Of a DNA stretch of 64,000 nucleotides, positions 9,994 to 19,162 are shown one piece after another. The DNA is from Deinococcus seoulensis (GTDB lineage Bacteria; Deinococcota; Deinococci; Deinococcales; Deinococcaceae), in the NCBI RefSeq assembly GCF_014648115.1, contig NZ_BMQM01000006.1, positions 1 through 64,000 on the forward strand. Direction: 5' to 3'. Each line of letters starts with the position of its first letter. Position 1 is the stretch's first letter. The notes under the pieces were generated by a model. It was not told where the DNA came from. It was given only the letters and a program-made list of their open reading frames with translations, and ran no database searches. The position numbers were made by a program, and so were the translations under genes.

Positions 9994-10557
9994 ATGCCGG
10001 GCGTGTTCCCCCACAAGTCACACCTGCTGCTGTACTGCCTGCTCCTGACGGGCACGCTGGGCACAGACGGGACGGCCAACGCCGAACCCGGCACCCCCGG
10101 CAGCAGCGACTTCCGGTACGTGCAGCCCGCCCGGCCCTTCCCACCAGCCCGGCCCGGCGAACCCACCCTGCTGACCCTGCACGCCACGCGCCCGGAACAC
10201 CTGACCCTGAACCAGCTGCGCGCCCTGCCCGCCACGCAATTCACGGTGCAGCACCCGCAACTGCAACAGACCTTCACGTACCGGGGCGTGCCACTGCGTG
10301 ACCTCGCGCGGCGCGGCGGGTTCCTGGGACGCGACATCCGCGTCACCGCCGACGACGGCTTCATCGCCATCATCCGCGCCGCCGACTACAGCCAGGCACC
10401 CATCATGGTCGCGTACGAAGCCGACGGCCGCCCCATCCCCACCCTGAAAAAAGGCCCGCTGCTGATCGCTTTCCCCCCCGACCGCCGCTTCCCCCCCAAC
10501 CGCTACGGCAGCCAGTGGGCGTGGTACGTCACCGGCATCAGCGCCCGCACCCCATGA
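9994..10557 (+). CDS. Exported molybdopterin-oxidoreductase-fold protein
   Basis: A 187-aa protein with a signal peptide (hydrophobic core [13 protein letters not shown], likely cleavage after A-N-A). The mature part resembles the sulfite-oxidase-type molybdopterin-binding fold: [37 protein letters not shown], and a P-L-L-I-A-F-P segment. The cysteine that ligates molybdenum in true enzymes is absent, so I infer a sensory or scaffold role. Its TGA (10555-10557) overlaps the ATG of the histidine kinase (ATGA), a pairing that suggests it feeds a periplasmic signal to that kinase. Confidence 0.7.
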   Translation: MPGVFPHKSHLLLYCLLLTGTLGTDGTANAEPGTPGSSDFRYVQPARPFPPARPGEPTLLTLHATRPEHLTLNQLRALPATQFTVQHPQLQQTFTYRGVPLRDLARRGGFLGRDIRVTADDGFIAIIRAADYSQAPIMVAYEADGRPIPTLKKGPLLIAFPPDRRFPPNRYGSQWAWYVTGISARTP

Positions 10558-11879
10558 CCCCCACCACGCAGACCACCCCCGACCCCGCACGCGACCCCGC
10601 CCCCCGAGCCCTGCTGGGCCTGCTCCTCAGCCGCGAGGACCTGCTGCTGGCCCTGCTGCCCACCCTGATCTCGGTCGCGCTGCTGACCGTCGCGTTCCTG
10701 CCCGCCTTCCGCTCCCTGAACAACCCCCAGACCACCTGGAGCGGCTACAACTACCAGGGATTCCTGAACCGCGTCCTGCAATACGCCCGCGCCACCACCG
10801 ACCCCAGCATCACCCCCGAACAGACCAACCGCAAACGCGAACAGGTCCTCTCGGACATCCTGACCGCCGCCCACCAGGCCACCGGCGACCACCCGGACTC
10901 CATGTTCGCCGAACTCCCGGAACGGGAACGCGACGCCGGCGTGCGCCTGAACGACATCGCGCCCCTCGTCAGAAGCGGCACCCCCGCCGACGCCGCACAG
11001 GCCGTCCGCATCGCCGAACAACTCAACGCCGCCGCCCACACCCACCTGACCCTCGTCCGCAACCAGCTGAGCCGCAACCTGCAATTCATGCAGATCACCG
11101 TCCTGCTCGCCGCACTCATCAGCGGCACCCTCGGCTCCGCCCTGATCCTGCGCTCCCTGAACGCCGCCCGCCGCGAACAGGACGCCCGCCACGCCCGCGA
11201 AACCCAGCACCGCGAAGCCCTCAGCATGGCCGCCCACGAACTCCGCCGCCCCCTGCAGGCCCTGCTGCTCGCCACCGACGCCCTGCGCGGCACCGAGAAC
11301 CTCCGCATGCGCGAACAGCTGCTCCGCCGCATCGAAGATCAGGCCGCGCAACTCGCCGTACGCACCGACCTCGAACGCCTCGAACTGATGTACACCAACA
11401 TCGCCCCCCGCCCCGAACGCACCGACCTGAACGCCCTGCTGACCCGCCTGGAAACCGAACGCGTCCGCACCCGCCGCCCCCCCACCCCCACCCACGTCAC
11501 CGCCGACCCCAACCACCTGCGCCAGATCCTGGAAAACCTCATCGAGAATGCCCAACGCTACTCACAGGACCTGATCCTCATCACCCTCGACGGCCCCACC
11601 CCCGGACACGGCCCCGTGATCCGCGTCCTGGACAACGGCCCCGGCCTGCCCCACGACCTGCTCGAACGTGTGTTCGACGTCGGCTACCGCAAACCCGGCA
11701 CCCCCCACCGCGAAGGCCAGGGCCTGGGCCTCCCCGTCGCCCGCCGACTCGCCCGCGCCAACCACGCCGACATCACCCTTCACTCCCCCGAAGGCGGCGG
11801 CCTCGAAGCGCGCGTCACCTTCCCCGCACCCACCCCGGACCCCACCACCGAACACCCCCACCCCACCCCCACCCCGTAA
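10554..11879 (+). CDS. Membrane sensor histidine kinase
   Basis: A 441-aa kinase. Two membrane helices (about residues 33-55 and 180-202) bracket an extracytoplasmic sensor of about 120 residues. The DHp domain has H228 in SMAAHELRRPLQ, and the catalytic domain has NLIENAQRYS (N box), DNGPGLP (G1) and GQGLGLPVARRL (G2). No HAMP domain is obvious. It is translationally coupled to the preceding exported protein. No response regulator follows; the next gene is a second kinase. Codons here are extremely C-ending (CCC, GCC), as in the preceding gene. Confidence 0.93.
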   Translation: MTPTTQTTPDPARDPAPRALLGLLLSREDLLLALLPTLISVALLTVAFLPAFRSLNNPQTTWSGYNYQGFLNRVLQYARATTDPSITPEQTNRKREQVLSDILTAAHQATGDHPDSMFAELPERERDAGVRLNDIAPLVRSGTPADAAQAVRIAEQLNAAAHTHLTLVRNQLSRNLQFMQITVLLAALISGTLGSALILRSLNAARREQDARHARETQHREALSMAAHELRRPLQALLLATDALRGTENLRMREQLLRRIEDQAAQLAVRTDLERLELMYTNIAPRPERTDLNALLTRLETERVRTRRPPTPTHVTADPNHLRQILENLIENAQRYSQDLILITLDGPTPGHGPVIRVLDNGPGLPHDLLERVFDVGYRKPGTPHREGQGLGLPVARRLARANHADITLHSPEGGGLEARVTFPAPTPDPTTEHPHPTPTP

Positions 11880-11929
11880 CCCCACACGCCGCACCCCACC
11901 CCCCACCCCATGCACTACCCTTGAACCAC

Positions 11930-13975
11930 ATGCCCGACGCCCACCCCAACCCCCTCGACCTCACCCACCTCAAGGAACTGCTTGAGGACACCAAGCTGGA
12001 ACCGCAGAGGGTTACTGAGGAAGCCACCACGCTCTTAACACGGGCGAGGGAATCAGGCGACCTAAAAGCAGAGCACATGCTGTTGTTAGTGCTGGGAGCC
12101 GCTCAGATGGAACTGGGCAAGGCGGCCTCTGCTCGCCTCCTTCTTGATGAAGCGCTGGATCTTGCAGGCGACCATTCGGAAATGTGTGCACGGACATACC
12201 TAGAGCGACTGCGGTTACTGTTAGGCCACAGCGACAATCTGACTGCACAGGATGATTACACCGCTCTATCAGAACTACTACCTTATTTTACGGATACTGT
12301 GGAGCACATCTCAGCGCTCAATGTTCTTGCCGGGGCAGCATATCGCAGAGAAGATCTCGCAGGCACTCTTCAATGGCTTGAGCAGGCTAAGCAGGTAGCT
12401 TTAGAGAATCATGATATGGGCAGCTTCGCAAAAGTTGCGGGAAACATGTCAATTCTGTATTCGGACACAGGACAGTTTGCACCAGCTTTGCGCAATGCTC
12501 AAGAATTTTTGCGATACAGCACCTCAAAAAATAAGCCCGCCGCAGTTTCTCAGATAGTAGCGACTTACATGACTGTTGATAAGTATCAAGAGGCCGTCGA
12601 TATAGCCGACGAATATCTGAGTCTTATAGAGATTAATACTCTGAGCAATTCGGATAAACTGCTTCTTAATAATAAAGCCGATTGCCTAATACAATTGAAG
12701 CGATTTGATGAGGCGTCTGCCATCATAGAAAACAATAACCTGCACGCTGACGAGAATATGCGCATTAAAATGTATGCGCTGGATACTCTTGGCACCGCCC
12801 AGTGGCATCTGCAAGATGTATCTAAATCCAGAATGTGCCTTGCTGAGAGTATAAGACTCTGCTATGAACTGAAGCTGCAACTAGCGAGTGCCAATCCGCT
12901 TGTAGGGCTGGCAGAACTGGAACTGGACCATGACGTTTCGCTCGCTCTGAGTTACGGACGGCAGGCGCTGGAAGCACTGGAGGAAGAATCCACGAATCCC
13001 AGGCTGTGGTCGCGGGCGCTGCACGTGCTGTCGCGTGGGCATGCGGCGCTCGGGGAGTTCCGGGAGGCGTACGAGTTCGGTGAGCAGCACCGGGCGTTGC
13101 AGGCGCGTCTGGACCGTGAAGCGGAGCAGCAGCGCCTGGATGTGGCGTTCGCGGAGTTGGAGGTCGAGCGGACGCAGGTGGTCGCGGAGATTCAGCGGAC
13201 GGCGCTGGGGCAGGCGCGGGGTGAGGTGGCGGCGCTGCACGCGCATCTGGAGTCGCGGGTGGAGCAGCGGACGCGGGAGCTTCAGGCGGCGAATGAGGAA
13301 CTGAGTGCGTTCGCGTGGTCGCTCAGTCATTACCTGCGCACGCCGATGCAACTGGTGATGGGGCACGCGGACCTGCTGGTGAGCGTGCCGGAGGCGGAAC
13401 GGGCCGCGCATGCCGAGGGAATCATGCAGTCCATCGGGCGGATGTCGGAGATGCTGGACGGGTTGCTGCGGTACGCGGAGCGGCATCTGAAGCCGCTGGA
13501 GTCGCGGCCGGTGGCGGTGGGTGAGTTGGTGGATCAGGCGTGGACGGAACTGGCGCTGGGTGACGGGGTGCAGTTGGTGGTGAATCCGTTGCCGGTGGTG
13601 GTGGGTGATCCGGCGGCGTTGCGGTTGGTGTTCCGGAACCTGCTGGCGAACGCGGCGCAGCATTCGCGTGGTCGGGAGGGCGCGCGGGTGGTGGTGCGGG
13701 CCGGTCTGGAGGGGGGCATGCACGTGATCGAGGTGCAGGATAACGGGGTGGGGTTCGATCCGGGGGCGGCGCAGCGGTTGTTCCGGGTGTTCAGTCAGTT
13801 GCCGGCCGGGCAGTCGTTCGAGGGGTTGGGGTTGGGGCTGGCGGATGTGTGGCGCGTGGTGATCGCGCATGGTGGGCACGTGCGGACGGAGGGGCGGCCG
13901 GGTGAGGGGGCGTCGTTCTTCGTGTACCTGCCGGCAACGCCGGAGTTGGTGCTGGGCGCACCGGCCAGCGCCTGA
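11930..13975 (+). CDS. TPR-repeat histidine kinase of mosaic composition
   Basis: A 681-aa soluble kinase without membrane helices. Residues about 30-400 form tetratricopeptide-like helical repeats, followed by a coiled coil (about 400-450) and a kinase core: H467 in SLSHYLRTPM, N-box NLLANAAQHS, DNGVGFDP and GLGLGLADVWRVV. The ATG at 11930 is preferred to a TTG at 11921. The stretch 11990-12960 is much richer in A and T, with codons such as TTA, ATA and AAT that are rare in its neighbours. The rest of the gene has typical high GC. The switch lies inside the TPR array rather than at the kinase boundary, suggesting replacement of the sensor half by recombination. Confidence 0.9.
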   Translation: MPDAHPNPLDLTHLKELLEDTKLEPQRVTEEATTLLTRARESGDLKAEHMLLLVLGAAQMELGKAASARLLLDEALDLAGDHSEMCARTYLERLRLLLGHSDNLTAQDDYTALSELLPYFTDTVEHISALNVLAGAAYRREDLAGTLQWLEQAKQVALENHDMGSFAKVAGNMSILYSDTGQFAPALRNAQEFLRYSTSKNKPAAVSQIVATYMTVDKYQEAVDIADEYLSLIEINTLSNSDKLLLNNKADCLIQLKRFDEASAIIENNNLHADENMRIKMYALDTLGTAQWHLQDVSKSRMCLAESIRLCYELKLQLASANPLVGLAELELDHDVSLALSYGRQALEALEEESTNPRLWSRALHVLSRGHAALGEFREAYEFGEQHRALQARLDREAEQQRLDVAFAELEVERTQVVAEIQRTALGQARGEVAALHAHLESRVEQRTRELQAANEELSAFAWSLSHYLRTPMQLVMGHADLLVSVPEAERAAHAEGIMQSIGRMSEMLDGLLRYAERHLKPLESRPVAVGELVDQAWTELALGDGVQLVVNPLPVVVGDPAALRLVFRNLLANAAQHSRGREGARVVVRAGLEGGMHVIEVQDNGVGFDPGAAQRLFRVFSQLPAGQSFEGLGLGLADVWRVVIAHGGHVRTEGRPGEGASFFVYLPATPELVLGAPASA

Positions 13976-14022
13976 TCTGCCCGGCCCCTGACGGCCGGGG
14001 GGTGGGGGTGGCATGCTGGGGC

Positions 14023-16077
14023 ATGTCGCGTTTTGTGTTGCTGTTCCTGCTGGCCGGGTCTGCCCTGGCTGCCGCTCCGGAAGCCCATGCGGGGCCGCCG
14101 GCCTTTCTGGTGCAGTTGACGCTGCTTCTGGGCGTGTCGGCGCTGGCGGCGTACCTGTCGTTCCGGTTGCGGCTCATTCCGATCATCGGGTTTCTGGTGG
14201 CGGGCGTGGTGGCGGGGCCGGGCGCGCTGGGGTTGATCCGGGATCAGGAACTCATCTCGGCGGCGTCCGAGGTGGGCGTGATGCTGCTGCTGTTCACCAT
14301 CGGGATCGAGTTCAGTCTGGAGCGGTTGTCGCGGATCGCGCGGCAGATTTTCGTGGGCGGCGGGTTGCAGGTGGGCCTGACGGTGCTGGCGGGCGCGGGG
14401 GCGCTGCTGCTGGCGGGGGTGGGCGCGCCGGACGCGGTGTTCACGGGCTGCCTGATCGCGCTGTCGAGCACGGCGATCGTGATGCGTCTGCTGGGCGAGC
14501 GTGGCGAGACGAACGGCCCGGCGGGGCAGGTGAGTCTGGGCATCCTGATCTTTCAGGATCTGGCGGTGGTGCTGATGGTGCTGCTGATCCCGATGCTGGC
14601 CGGGCAGGGTGGGGGCGCGCTGGGCGTGCTGGTCGCGCTGGCGAAGGCGGGCGGGATCATTGCGTTCGTGCTGATCGCGGCGCGGCGGATCGTGCCGCCC
14701 GTCATGGAGGTCGTGGCGCGCACGTGCAGCAGCGAGATCTTCCTGCTGACGGTCGTGGCGCTGTGTTTCGGCACGGCGAGCCTGACGGCCATGGCGGGCG
14801 TGAGTCTGGCGCTGGGGGCGTTCCTGGCGGGCCTGCTGGTCAGCGACAGCCGCTACGGGGCGCAGGCGATGGGTGAGATCCTGCCGCTGCAGATTCTGTT
14901 CAGCGCGGCGTTCTTCCTGTCGGTGGGGTTGCAGTTGAACCTGGGGTTCCTTGCGGGGAACCTGGGCGTGGTGCTGGGCGCGGCGGCGCTGATCGCGGCC
15001 CTGAAGGTGGGGGTGACGTTCGTCAGTGTGCGTCTGCTGGGCGAGTCCACGCGGACGGCGCTGCCCGTGTCGTTCCTGACGGCGCAGGTGGGTGAGTTCT
15101 CGTTCGTGCTGGCGACGACGGGCACGGCGCTGGGCCTGAGTTTCGCGGGCATGGGCGCGCAGGGGAGCGGGGTGTTCATCGCGGCGACGGTGCTGCTGAT
15201 GGCGTTCACGCCCGCACTGAACGCCCTGGCGGACGCGCTGGGCCGCCGCCTGCCTGCCCCGGCACCGGCCAGCGCGGCAGGCGGGTCAGGCGGGGCGGGG
15301 CTGGCGGCAGCAGGACCGGGGGGCGGCGAGGCGCACGGCCTGCCGGTCGCGGGGCGGGTGGTGTTCGCCGGGTACGGCGCGCACGCGCGACTCGCGGCCC
15401 GCGCCCTGAGCCGCGCGGGCGTGCCGTACAGCGTCATCACCCGCAACCCGGACGGCGCCAGTGAACTGGAGGGCCGGGGGGCGCCCGTGCTGATCGCGGA
15501 TTACACGCGGGCCGGGCTGCTGCGTGAACTGGAGATCGGCTCGGCCCGCGCGCTGGTGATCGTGGACGACGACACCGAGATGACGGAACGGACCGTCAGC
15601 GTGGTCCGTTCCGTCGCGCCGGAGCTGCGGCTCATCACGCGCGCCACGTCCCCCGAGGGCTTCCAGGGGTTGCAGAGCCTGGGAGCGCAGCACATCCTGA
15701 CCGCCCCGCGCGAGGTGGCGGCCGGGATTCTGGACCTGCTGACCCCGCCGGAGGTGACGCGCGCCGACATCACCCGTCACCTCGCGGAGCATCCGCCCGT
15801 GACCCTGAGTGCCACGCAACGCGCGCAGTGCGAGCACGCCGCGCACAACGCCGGGCCGGTCACCCCGGAGGCGGACGTGTGCCTGGAGTGCGTGGCGGCG
15901 GGTGACACCTGGGTTCACCTGCGGGTGTGCATGACCTGCGGGCACGTGGGCTGCTGCGATTCCAGCAAGAACAAACACGCCACCGCGCACGCCCGGCGGC
16001 AGGATCACCCGGTCATCCGCAGCGCCGAACCGGGCGAGACCTGGGCCTACTGCTACGAGCATCACTGGACGAAGTAG
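14023..16077 (+). CDS. Kef/CPA2-type cation:proton antiporter with TrkA-N domain and C-terminal UBP zinc finger
   Basis: A 684-aa protein. About twelve membrane helices occupy residues 25-400, with family motifs PIIGFLVAGVVAGP, FTIGIEFSLERL, ALSSTAIVMRLL and LGAFLAGLLVSDS. A Rossmann TrkA-N domain follows (VVFAGYGAHARLAARAL), here ending in acidic VDDDTEMTER. From C603 to the end is a zinc-finger UBP domain (CEH, CLEC, CMTCGHVGCC, H-x3-H, HHWTK). CPA2 proteins exchange K+ or Na+ for H+. UBP fingers bind free C-terminal glycines in eukaryotic ubiquitin; the bacterial role is unknown. ATG at 14023 precedes a plausible signal-like hydrophobic segment. Confidence 0.92.
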   Translation: MSRFVLLFLLAGSALAAAPEAHAGPPAFLVQLTLLLGVSALAAYLSFRLRLIPIIGFLVAGVVAGPGALGLIRDQELISAASEVGVMLLLFTIGIEFSLERLSRIARQIFVGGGLQVGLTVLAGAGALLLAGVGAPDAVFTGCLIALSSTAIVMRLLGERGETNGPAGQVSLGILIFQDLAVVLMVLLIPMLAGQGGGALGVLVALAKAGGIIAFVLIAARRIVPPVMEVVARTCSSEIFLLTVVALCFGTASLTAMAGVSLALGAFLAGLLVSDSRYGAQAMGEILPLQILFSAAFFLSVGLQLNLGFLAGNLGVVLGAAALIAALKVGVTFVSVRLLGESTRTALPVSFLTAQVGEFSFVLATTGTALGLSFAGMGAQGSGVFIAATVLLMAFTPALNALADALGRRLPAPAPASAAGGSGGAGLAAAGPGGGEAHGLPVAGRVVFAGYGAHARLAARALSRAGVPYSVITRNPDGASELEGRGAPVLIADYTRAGLLRELEIGSARALVIVDDDTEMTERTVSVVRSVAPELRLITRATSPEGFQGLQSLGAQHILTAPREVAAGILDLLTPPEVTRADITRHLAEHPPVTLSATQRAQCEHAAHNAGPVTPEADVCLECVAAGDTWVHLRVCMTCGHVGCCDSSKNKHATAHARRQDHPVIRSAEPGETWAYCYEHHWTK

Positions 16078-16087
16078 GGGGATCGAC

Positions 16088-16122
16088 GATGGGTGATAGA
16101 GGACCAGCCCCCATCACCCATC
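16088..16122. terminator. Hairpin between converging genes
   Basis: GATGGGTGAT (16088-16097) pairs with ATCACCCATC (16113-16122). It lies between the antiporter stop (16077) and the end of the leftward membrane-protein gene (16139), so it could serve both. The surrounding ATGG-rich text recurs in other intergenic gaps. Confidence 0.6.
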
Positions 16123-16138
16123 AACCATCTACTCTGTC

Positions 16139-16789
16139 CTATTTACTCTGTTCCCCGCCCGGAACGGGTTGCACCTGCAGGGCGCGCAGGGCCAGCAGGG
16201 TGGCGGTCAGTTCCAGCAGGCCGCCCAGGCCGTACACGAGTTGCGTGCTGAGGTCCGGGTCGCCGCTGAAGCCGGGGATGGGCACGACGTTCAGGACCGT
16301 CATGCCGAGGGTCAGCGCGGCCGACAGGTTCAGCCAGTCCATCAGTTTCCGGCGGGGCGCGGCGGCCAGCGGTTCGGTGCTGACGCGTGCGAGGCCGCCG
16401 TACATGGCGTTGCTGGCCACGATGGCGGCGCCCCAGATGGTCAGCAGGGCGCTCAGGGCGACCGGGTTCGCTTCGGGGGTGGCGCCGCCCAGCACGCTGA
16501 ACAGCGTCAGCGCCCACAGCGCGCCGCGCAGTGAGGTCAGCCACGGGAAGGTCAGGGTCAGGGCGCGCCAGACGCCGTCCGTGCCGGGCGTGGGGTGGGC
16601 GCGCAGGGTGCGGCCCAGCAGGGTCGTCCACCACGCCATGACCAGCGCGGCGATCAGCGCCTCGGCGGCGTTGAAGTACCGGCTGAGGTCCTGCGAGTGC
16701 CACGCGGCGAACGCGGCCGTACCGATCAGCGCCGCGACCTGCACCCACAGGGCCGCCAGCGCCGCCGCGCGCCAGCGGTCGGGGGTCAT
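16139..16789 (-). CDS. Hypothetical six-helix membrane protein
   Basis: A 216-aa hydrophobic protein with roughly six predicted membrane helices (for example [69 protein letters not shown]). I do not recognise the family. Its ATG (16787-16789) overlaps the TGA of gatB (ATGA), so translation is coupled to the amidotransferase subunit even though no functional link is known. Confidence 0.8.
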   Translation of the reverse strand: MTPDRWRAAALAALWVQVAALIGTAAFAAWHSQDLSRYFNAAEALIAALVMAWWTTLLGRTLRAHPTPGTDGVWRALTLTFPWLTSLRGALWALTLFSVLGGATPEANPVALSALLTIWGAAIVASNAMYGGLARVSTEPLAAAPRRKLMDWLNLSAALTLGMTVLNVVPIPGFSGDPDLSTQLVYGLGGLLELTATLLALRALQVQPVPGGEQSK

Positions 16790-18237
16790 GACAGGCCCAG
16801 TTTCGCGCTCAGGCGTTCGCGGACCACTTCGGGTTTGGCCTTGCCGCCCGTGGCTTTCATGACCGGACCGAACAGGGCGTTCATGGCCTTGGCGTTCCCC
16901 GCGCGGACCTTCTCGACGGTGGCCGGATCGGCCGCCATGGCGGCGTCGATGGCAGCGTCGATGGCGGCCGTGTCGGTCACGACGCTCAGGCCGCGCTCCT
17001 GCACGAGTGCGGCCGGGTCGTGGCCGGTCAGAACGTCGGGCAGCAGGTCCTTGGCGATCTTGCCGCTGATGGTGCCCGCGTCGATCAGGCCCACCAGGGC
17101 GGCCAGATGCGCGGGACGCAGGGCGCTGGCCTCCAGCGTCTCCTCACGCGCGGCCAGCAGGCCGGACACGTCGCCCAGCAGCCAGTTTGCCAGCTTCTGG
17201 GCATCGGGTTTCTGGGCGTCCGGGCGCGGCTCAGGGGTCAGGGCCTCGTCGTAGAAGCGTGAGAGCGGCACGCTGAGGCTCAGGGTCTGCGCGTCGGCCT
17301 CGCGCACGCCCGCCGCGCGGTAGCGCTCCAGTTTCTGCGCGGGCAGTTCGGGCATCCGCTCCCGCACCTGCGCGATCCATTCGGGCGTGATATCCAGCGG
17401 GGGCAGGTCCGGCTCGGGGAAGTAGCGGTAATCGGCCTCAACCTCCTTGGTCCGCATCAGGAAGGTCTTCTGGCCGCCCTCGTCCCACCCCAGGGTGTCC
17501 TGCGTGATGCGCCCGCCGGCGTCCAGGATGCGGGCCTGCCGGGCCGCCTCGAACTCGATGGCGCGCGCCACGGAGCGGAACGAGTTGAGGTTCTTCACCT
17601 CGCACTTGGTGCCCCACGGCTCGCCGGGCTTATGAAGGCTGAGGTTCACGTCGCAGCGCATCTTGCCTTCCTCGGGCGTGGCGTCACTGACGCCCAGCGC
17701 CTGCGCAATGGCCTGCACGCTCTCCAGAAACGCGCGGGCCTGCTCGGCGCTCACGATGTCGGCCTCGGTGACCATCTCCAGCAGGCTGGACCCGGCGCGG
17801 TTCAGGTCCAGCATGGAGTACGGCGCGTACGTGGGGTGCGTCAGTTTGCCCGCGTCGTCCTCCAGGTGCGCGCGCTTGATCCGCACGCGGCTCACCTCAC
17901 CGCCGGGCAGGGTCACGTCCAGGAACCCGTCGCGGGCGATGGGCCGGTCGTACTGCGACAGCTGGAAGTTCTTCGGGGCGTCCGGGTAGAAGTAATTCTT
18001 GCGGTGAAACTGCGTGAAGCCCGATACGTCGCAGTTCAGGCCCAGCCCGAACATCATGGCGAGTTCCACCGCCTCGCGGTTCAGGGTGGGCAGCGTGCCC
18101 GGCAGGCCCAGCGTGAACGGGTCCGTGAACGTGTTCGGTTCCGCCCCGTGATACTCCTGCGGGCACGAGCTGAAGATCTTGGACCTTGTCTTCAGTTGCA
18201 GGTGAACTTCCAGACCAATAACCGCCACATACGACAT
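16786..18237 (-). CDS. gatB: Aspartyl/glutamyl-tRNA amidotransferase subunit B
   Basis: A 483-aa GatB, the subunit of GatCAB that binds misacylated Glu-tRNA(Gln) or Asp-tRNA(Asn) and activates it for transamidation. It starts [15 protein letters not shown], with the conserved G-L-E-V-H, then [46 protein letters not shown] and [19 protein letters not shown]. The C-terminal YqeY-like tail domain includes [11 protein letters not shown]. The start at 18237 is fixed by the family N-terminus. gatA and gatC are not in the window. Confidence 0.97.
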   Translation of the reverse strand: MSYVAVIGLEVHLQLKTRSKIFSSCPQEYHGAEPNTFTDPFTLGLPGTLPTLNREAVELAMMFGLGLNCDVSGFTQFHRKNYFYPDAPKNFQLSQYDRPIARDGFLDVTLPGGEVSRVRIKRAHLEDDAGKLTHPTYAPYSMLDLNRAGSSLLEMVTEADIVSAEQARAFLESVQAIAQALGVSDATPEEGKMRCDVNLSLHKPGEPWGTKCEVKNLNSFRSVARAIEFEAARQARILDAGGRITQDTLGWDEGGQKTFLMRTKEVEADYRYFPEPDLPPLDITPEWIAQVRERMPELPAQKLERYRAAGVREADAQTLSLSVPLSRFYDEALTPEPRPDAQKPDAQKLANWLLGDVSGLLAAREETLEASALRPAHLAALVGLIDAGTISGKIAKDLLPDVLTGHDPAALVQERGLSVVTDTAAIDAAIDAAMAADPATVEKVRAGNAKAMNALFGPVMKATGGKAKPEVVRERLSAKLGLS

Positions 18238-18282
18238 GCCACGCAGGATACCGCCGCGCCGCACGGCACCGGCCCGCGCGGG

Positions 18283-18675
18283 CTAGGAGGTCCCGCCAGC
18301 CGGTCCGGGCGGCAGGAAGTGCAGCCGCGCCGCCCGGCTGTTCAACACCTCGGGTGGATAGAAGGCGTGCAGGTACGCCGGATCGAACAGGTGCGGGGTG
18401 CGGGCCGCGAACGCCTCCCAGTCCTCCGCCCTGCTCCCGGCGCGGTCCAGATGATCGAGGACTGCGAGGAACCACGCGACGGTCTGCGTCTCGCTGTACT
18501 TGTCCTGAAGGCCCAGGCGGTCGGCCAGGGCTCGCAGGCCCGCGCGGAACTCCGCCAGGGCCTCCAGCGCGGGCCGGTCCTGCAACAACTGCCACGCGAC
18601 GAACAGGTGCGCGGCGTGACTGAACCGCCCGTAGCGCTCAGTCGCCTGCGTGAAGGCACGCTTGAAGGAGGTCAT
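18283..18675 (-). CDS. Conserved-looking hypothetical protein
   Basis: A 130-aa, probably all-helical protein (TERYGRFSHAAHLFVAWQLL, ALADRLGLQDKYSETQTVAW, EDWEAFAARTPHLF). No signal peptide or membrane segment. I do not recognise the family. It starts only four bases after the stop of the acetyltransferase gene and precedes gatB by about 45 bases, so the four leftward genes 19111-16139 form a likely operon. The sequence after the ATG is preceded by CTTCAAGCG-type bases with no strong ribosome site. Confidence 0.7.
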   Translation of the reverse strand: MTSFKRAFTQATERYGRFSHAAHLFVAWQLLQDRPALEALAEFRAGLRALADRLGLQDKYSETQTVAWFLAVLDHLDRAGSRAEDWEAFAARTPHLFDPAYLHAFYPPEVLNSRAARLHFLPPGPAGGTS

Positions 18676-18679
18676 GTGG

Positions 18680-19111
18680 CTATTCTGCGCGCAGTACGCG
18701 GGTCATCTCGTGCGTACTGGCCGCGAATCCCAGCGCCGCGTACAGCGGGCGGGCCATGTCGCTGCTGCCCAGGCTGACGCGCGTGATCCCGCGCGAGCGC
18801 ACAGCGTCCAGGCAGGCCATGACCAGCGTGCGGGCGTGCCCGGCGCGGCGATGGTCCGGGTGCGTCCAGACGTTCACCACCCGCGCCCGCCACGGCTGCG
18901 GATCGCCGCGCGTGGGTCCCCAGTGCAGCAGGGTCACGCCCGCCCCGGCGATCACCTCTCCCCCACCCTCCAGCAGGAAGCCCAGGTACAGGCCGTCCCG
19001 GATGGCACCTGCCACCCACGCGGCGTACACGGGCCGCTCGGGGGCGTCCTGCTCGTCCGGGTAACGGTGCGCGGCAATGGTGGTGGCATCAGCGGGTGTG
19101 ACGGGGCGCAT
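18680..19111 (-). CDS. GNAT-family N-acetyltransferase
   Basis: A 143-aa protein with the GNAT fold. Motif A appears as VVNVWTHPDHRRAGHARTLV, which binds the acetyl-CoA pyrophosphate, preceded by a beta-strand that ends in G-A-G-V-T-L-L, and followed by ARPLYAALGFAAS, the usual motif B tyrosine region. The acceptor substrate cannot be inferred. ATG at 19111 gives MRPVTPADATTIAAH, a typical GNAT start; the open frame further upstream is antisense to the DUF1697 gene and is not used. Confidence 0.88.
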   Translation of the reverse strand: MRPVTPADATTIAAHRYPDEQDAPERPVYAAWVAGAIRDGLYLGFLLEGGGEVIAGAGVTLLHWGPTRGDPQPWRARVVNVWTHPDHRRAGHARTLVMACLDAVRSRGITRVSLGSSDMARPLYAALGFAASTHEMTRVLRAE

Positions 19112-19162
19112 CAGGCCAGTCTGCCGGACCCGGCGGCTCGAAAGTCTGGTACAACGCTGAAC

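Noticed and set aside
10503..11555. A Gly/Val-rich minus-strand frame opposite the sensor kinase
   Set aside because: Shadow of a gene with clear H, N and G boxes on the other strand.
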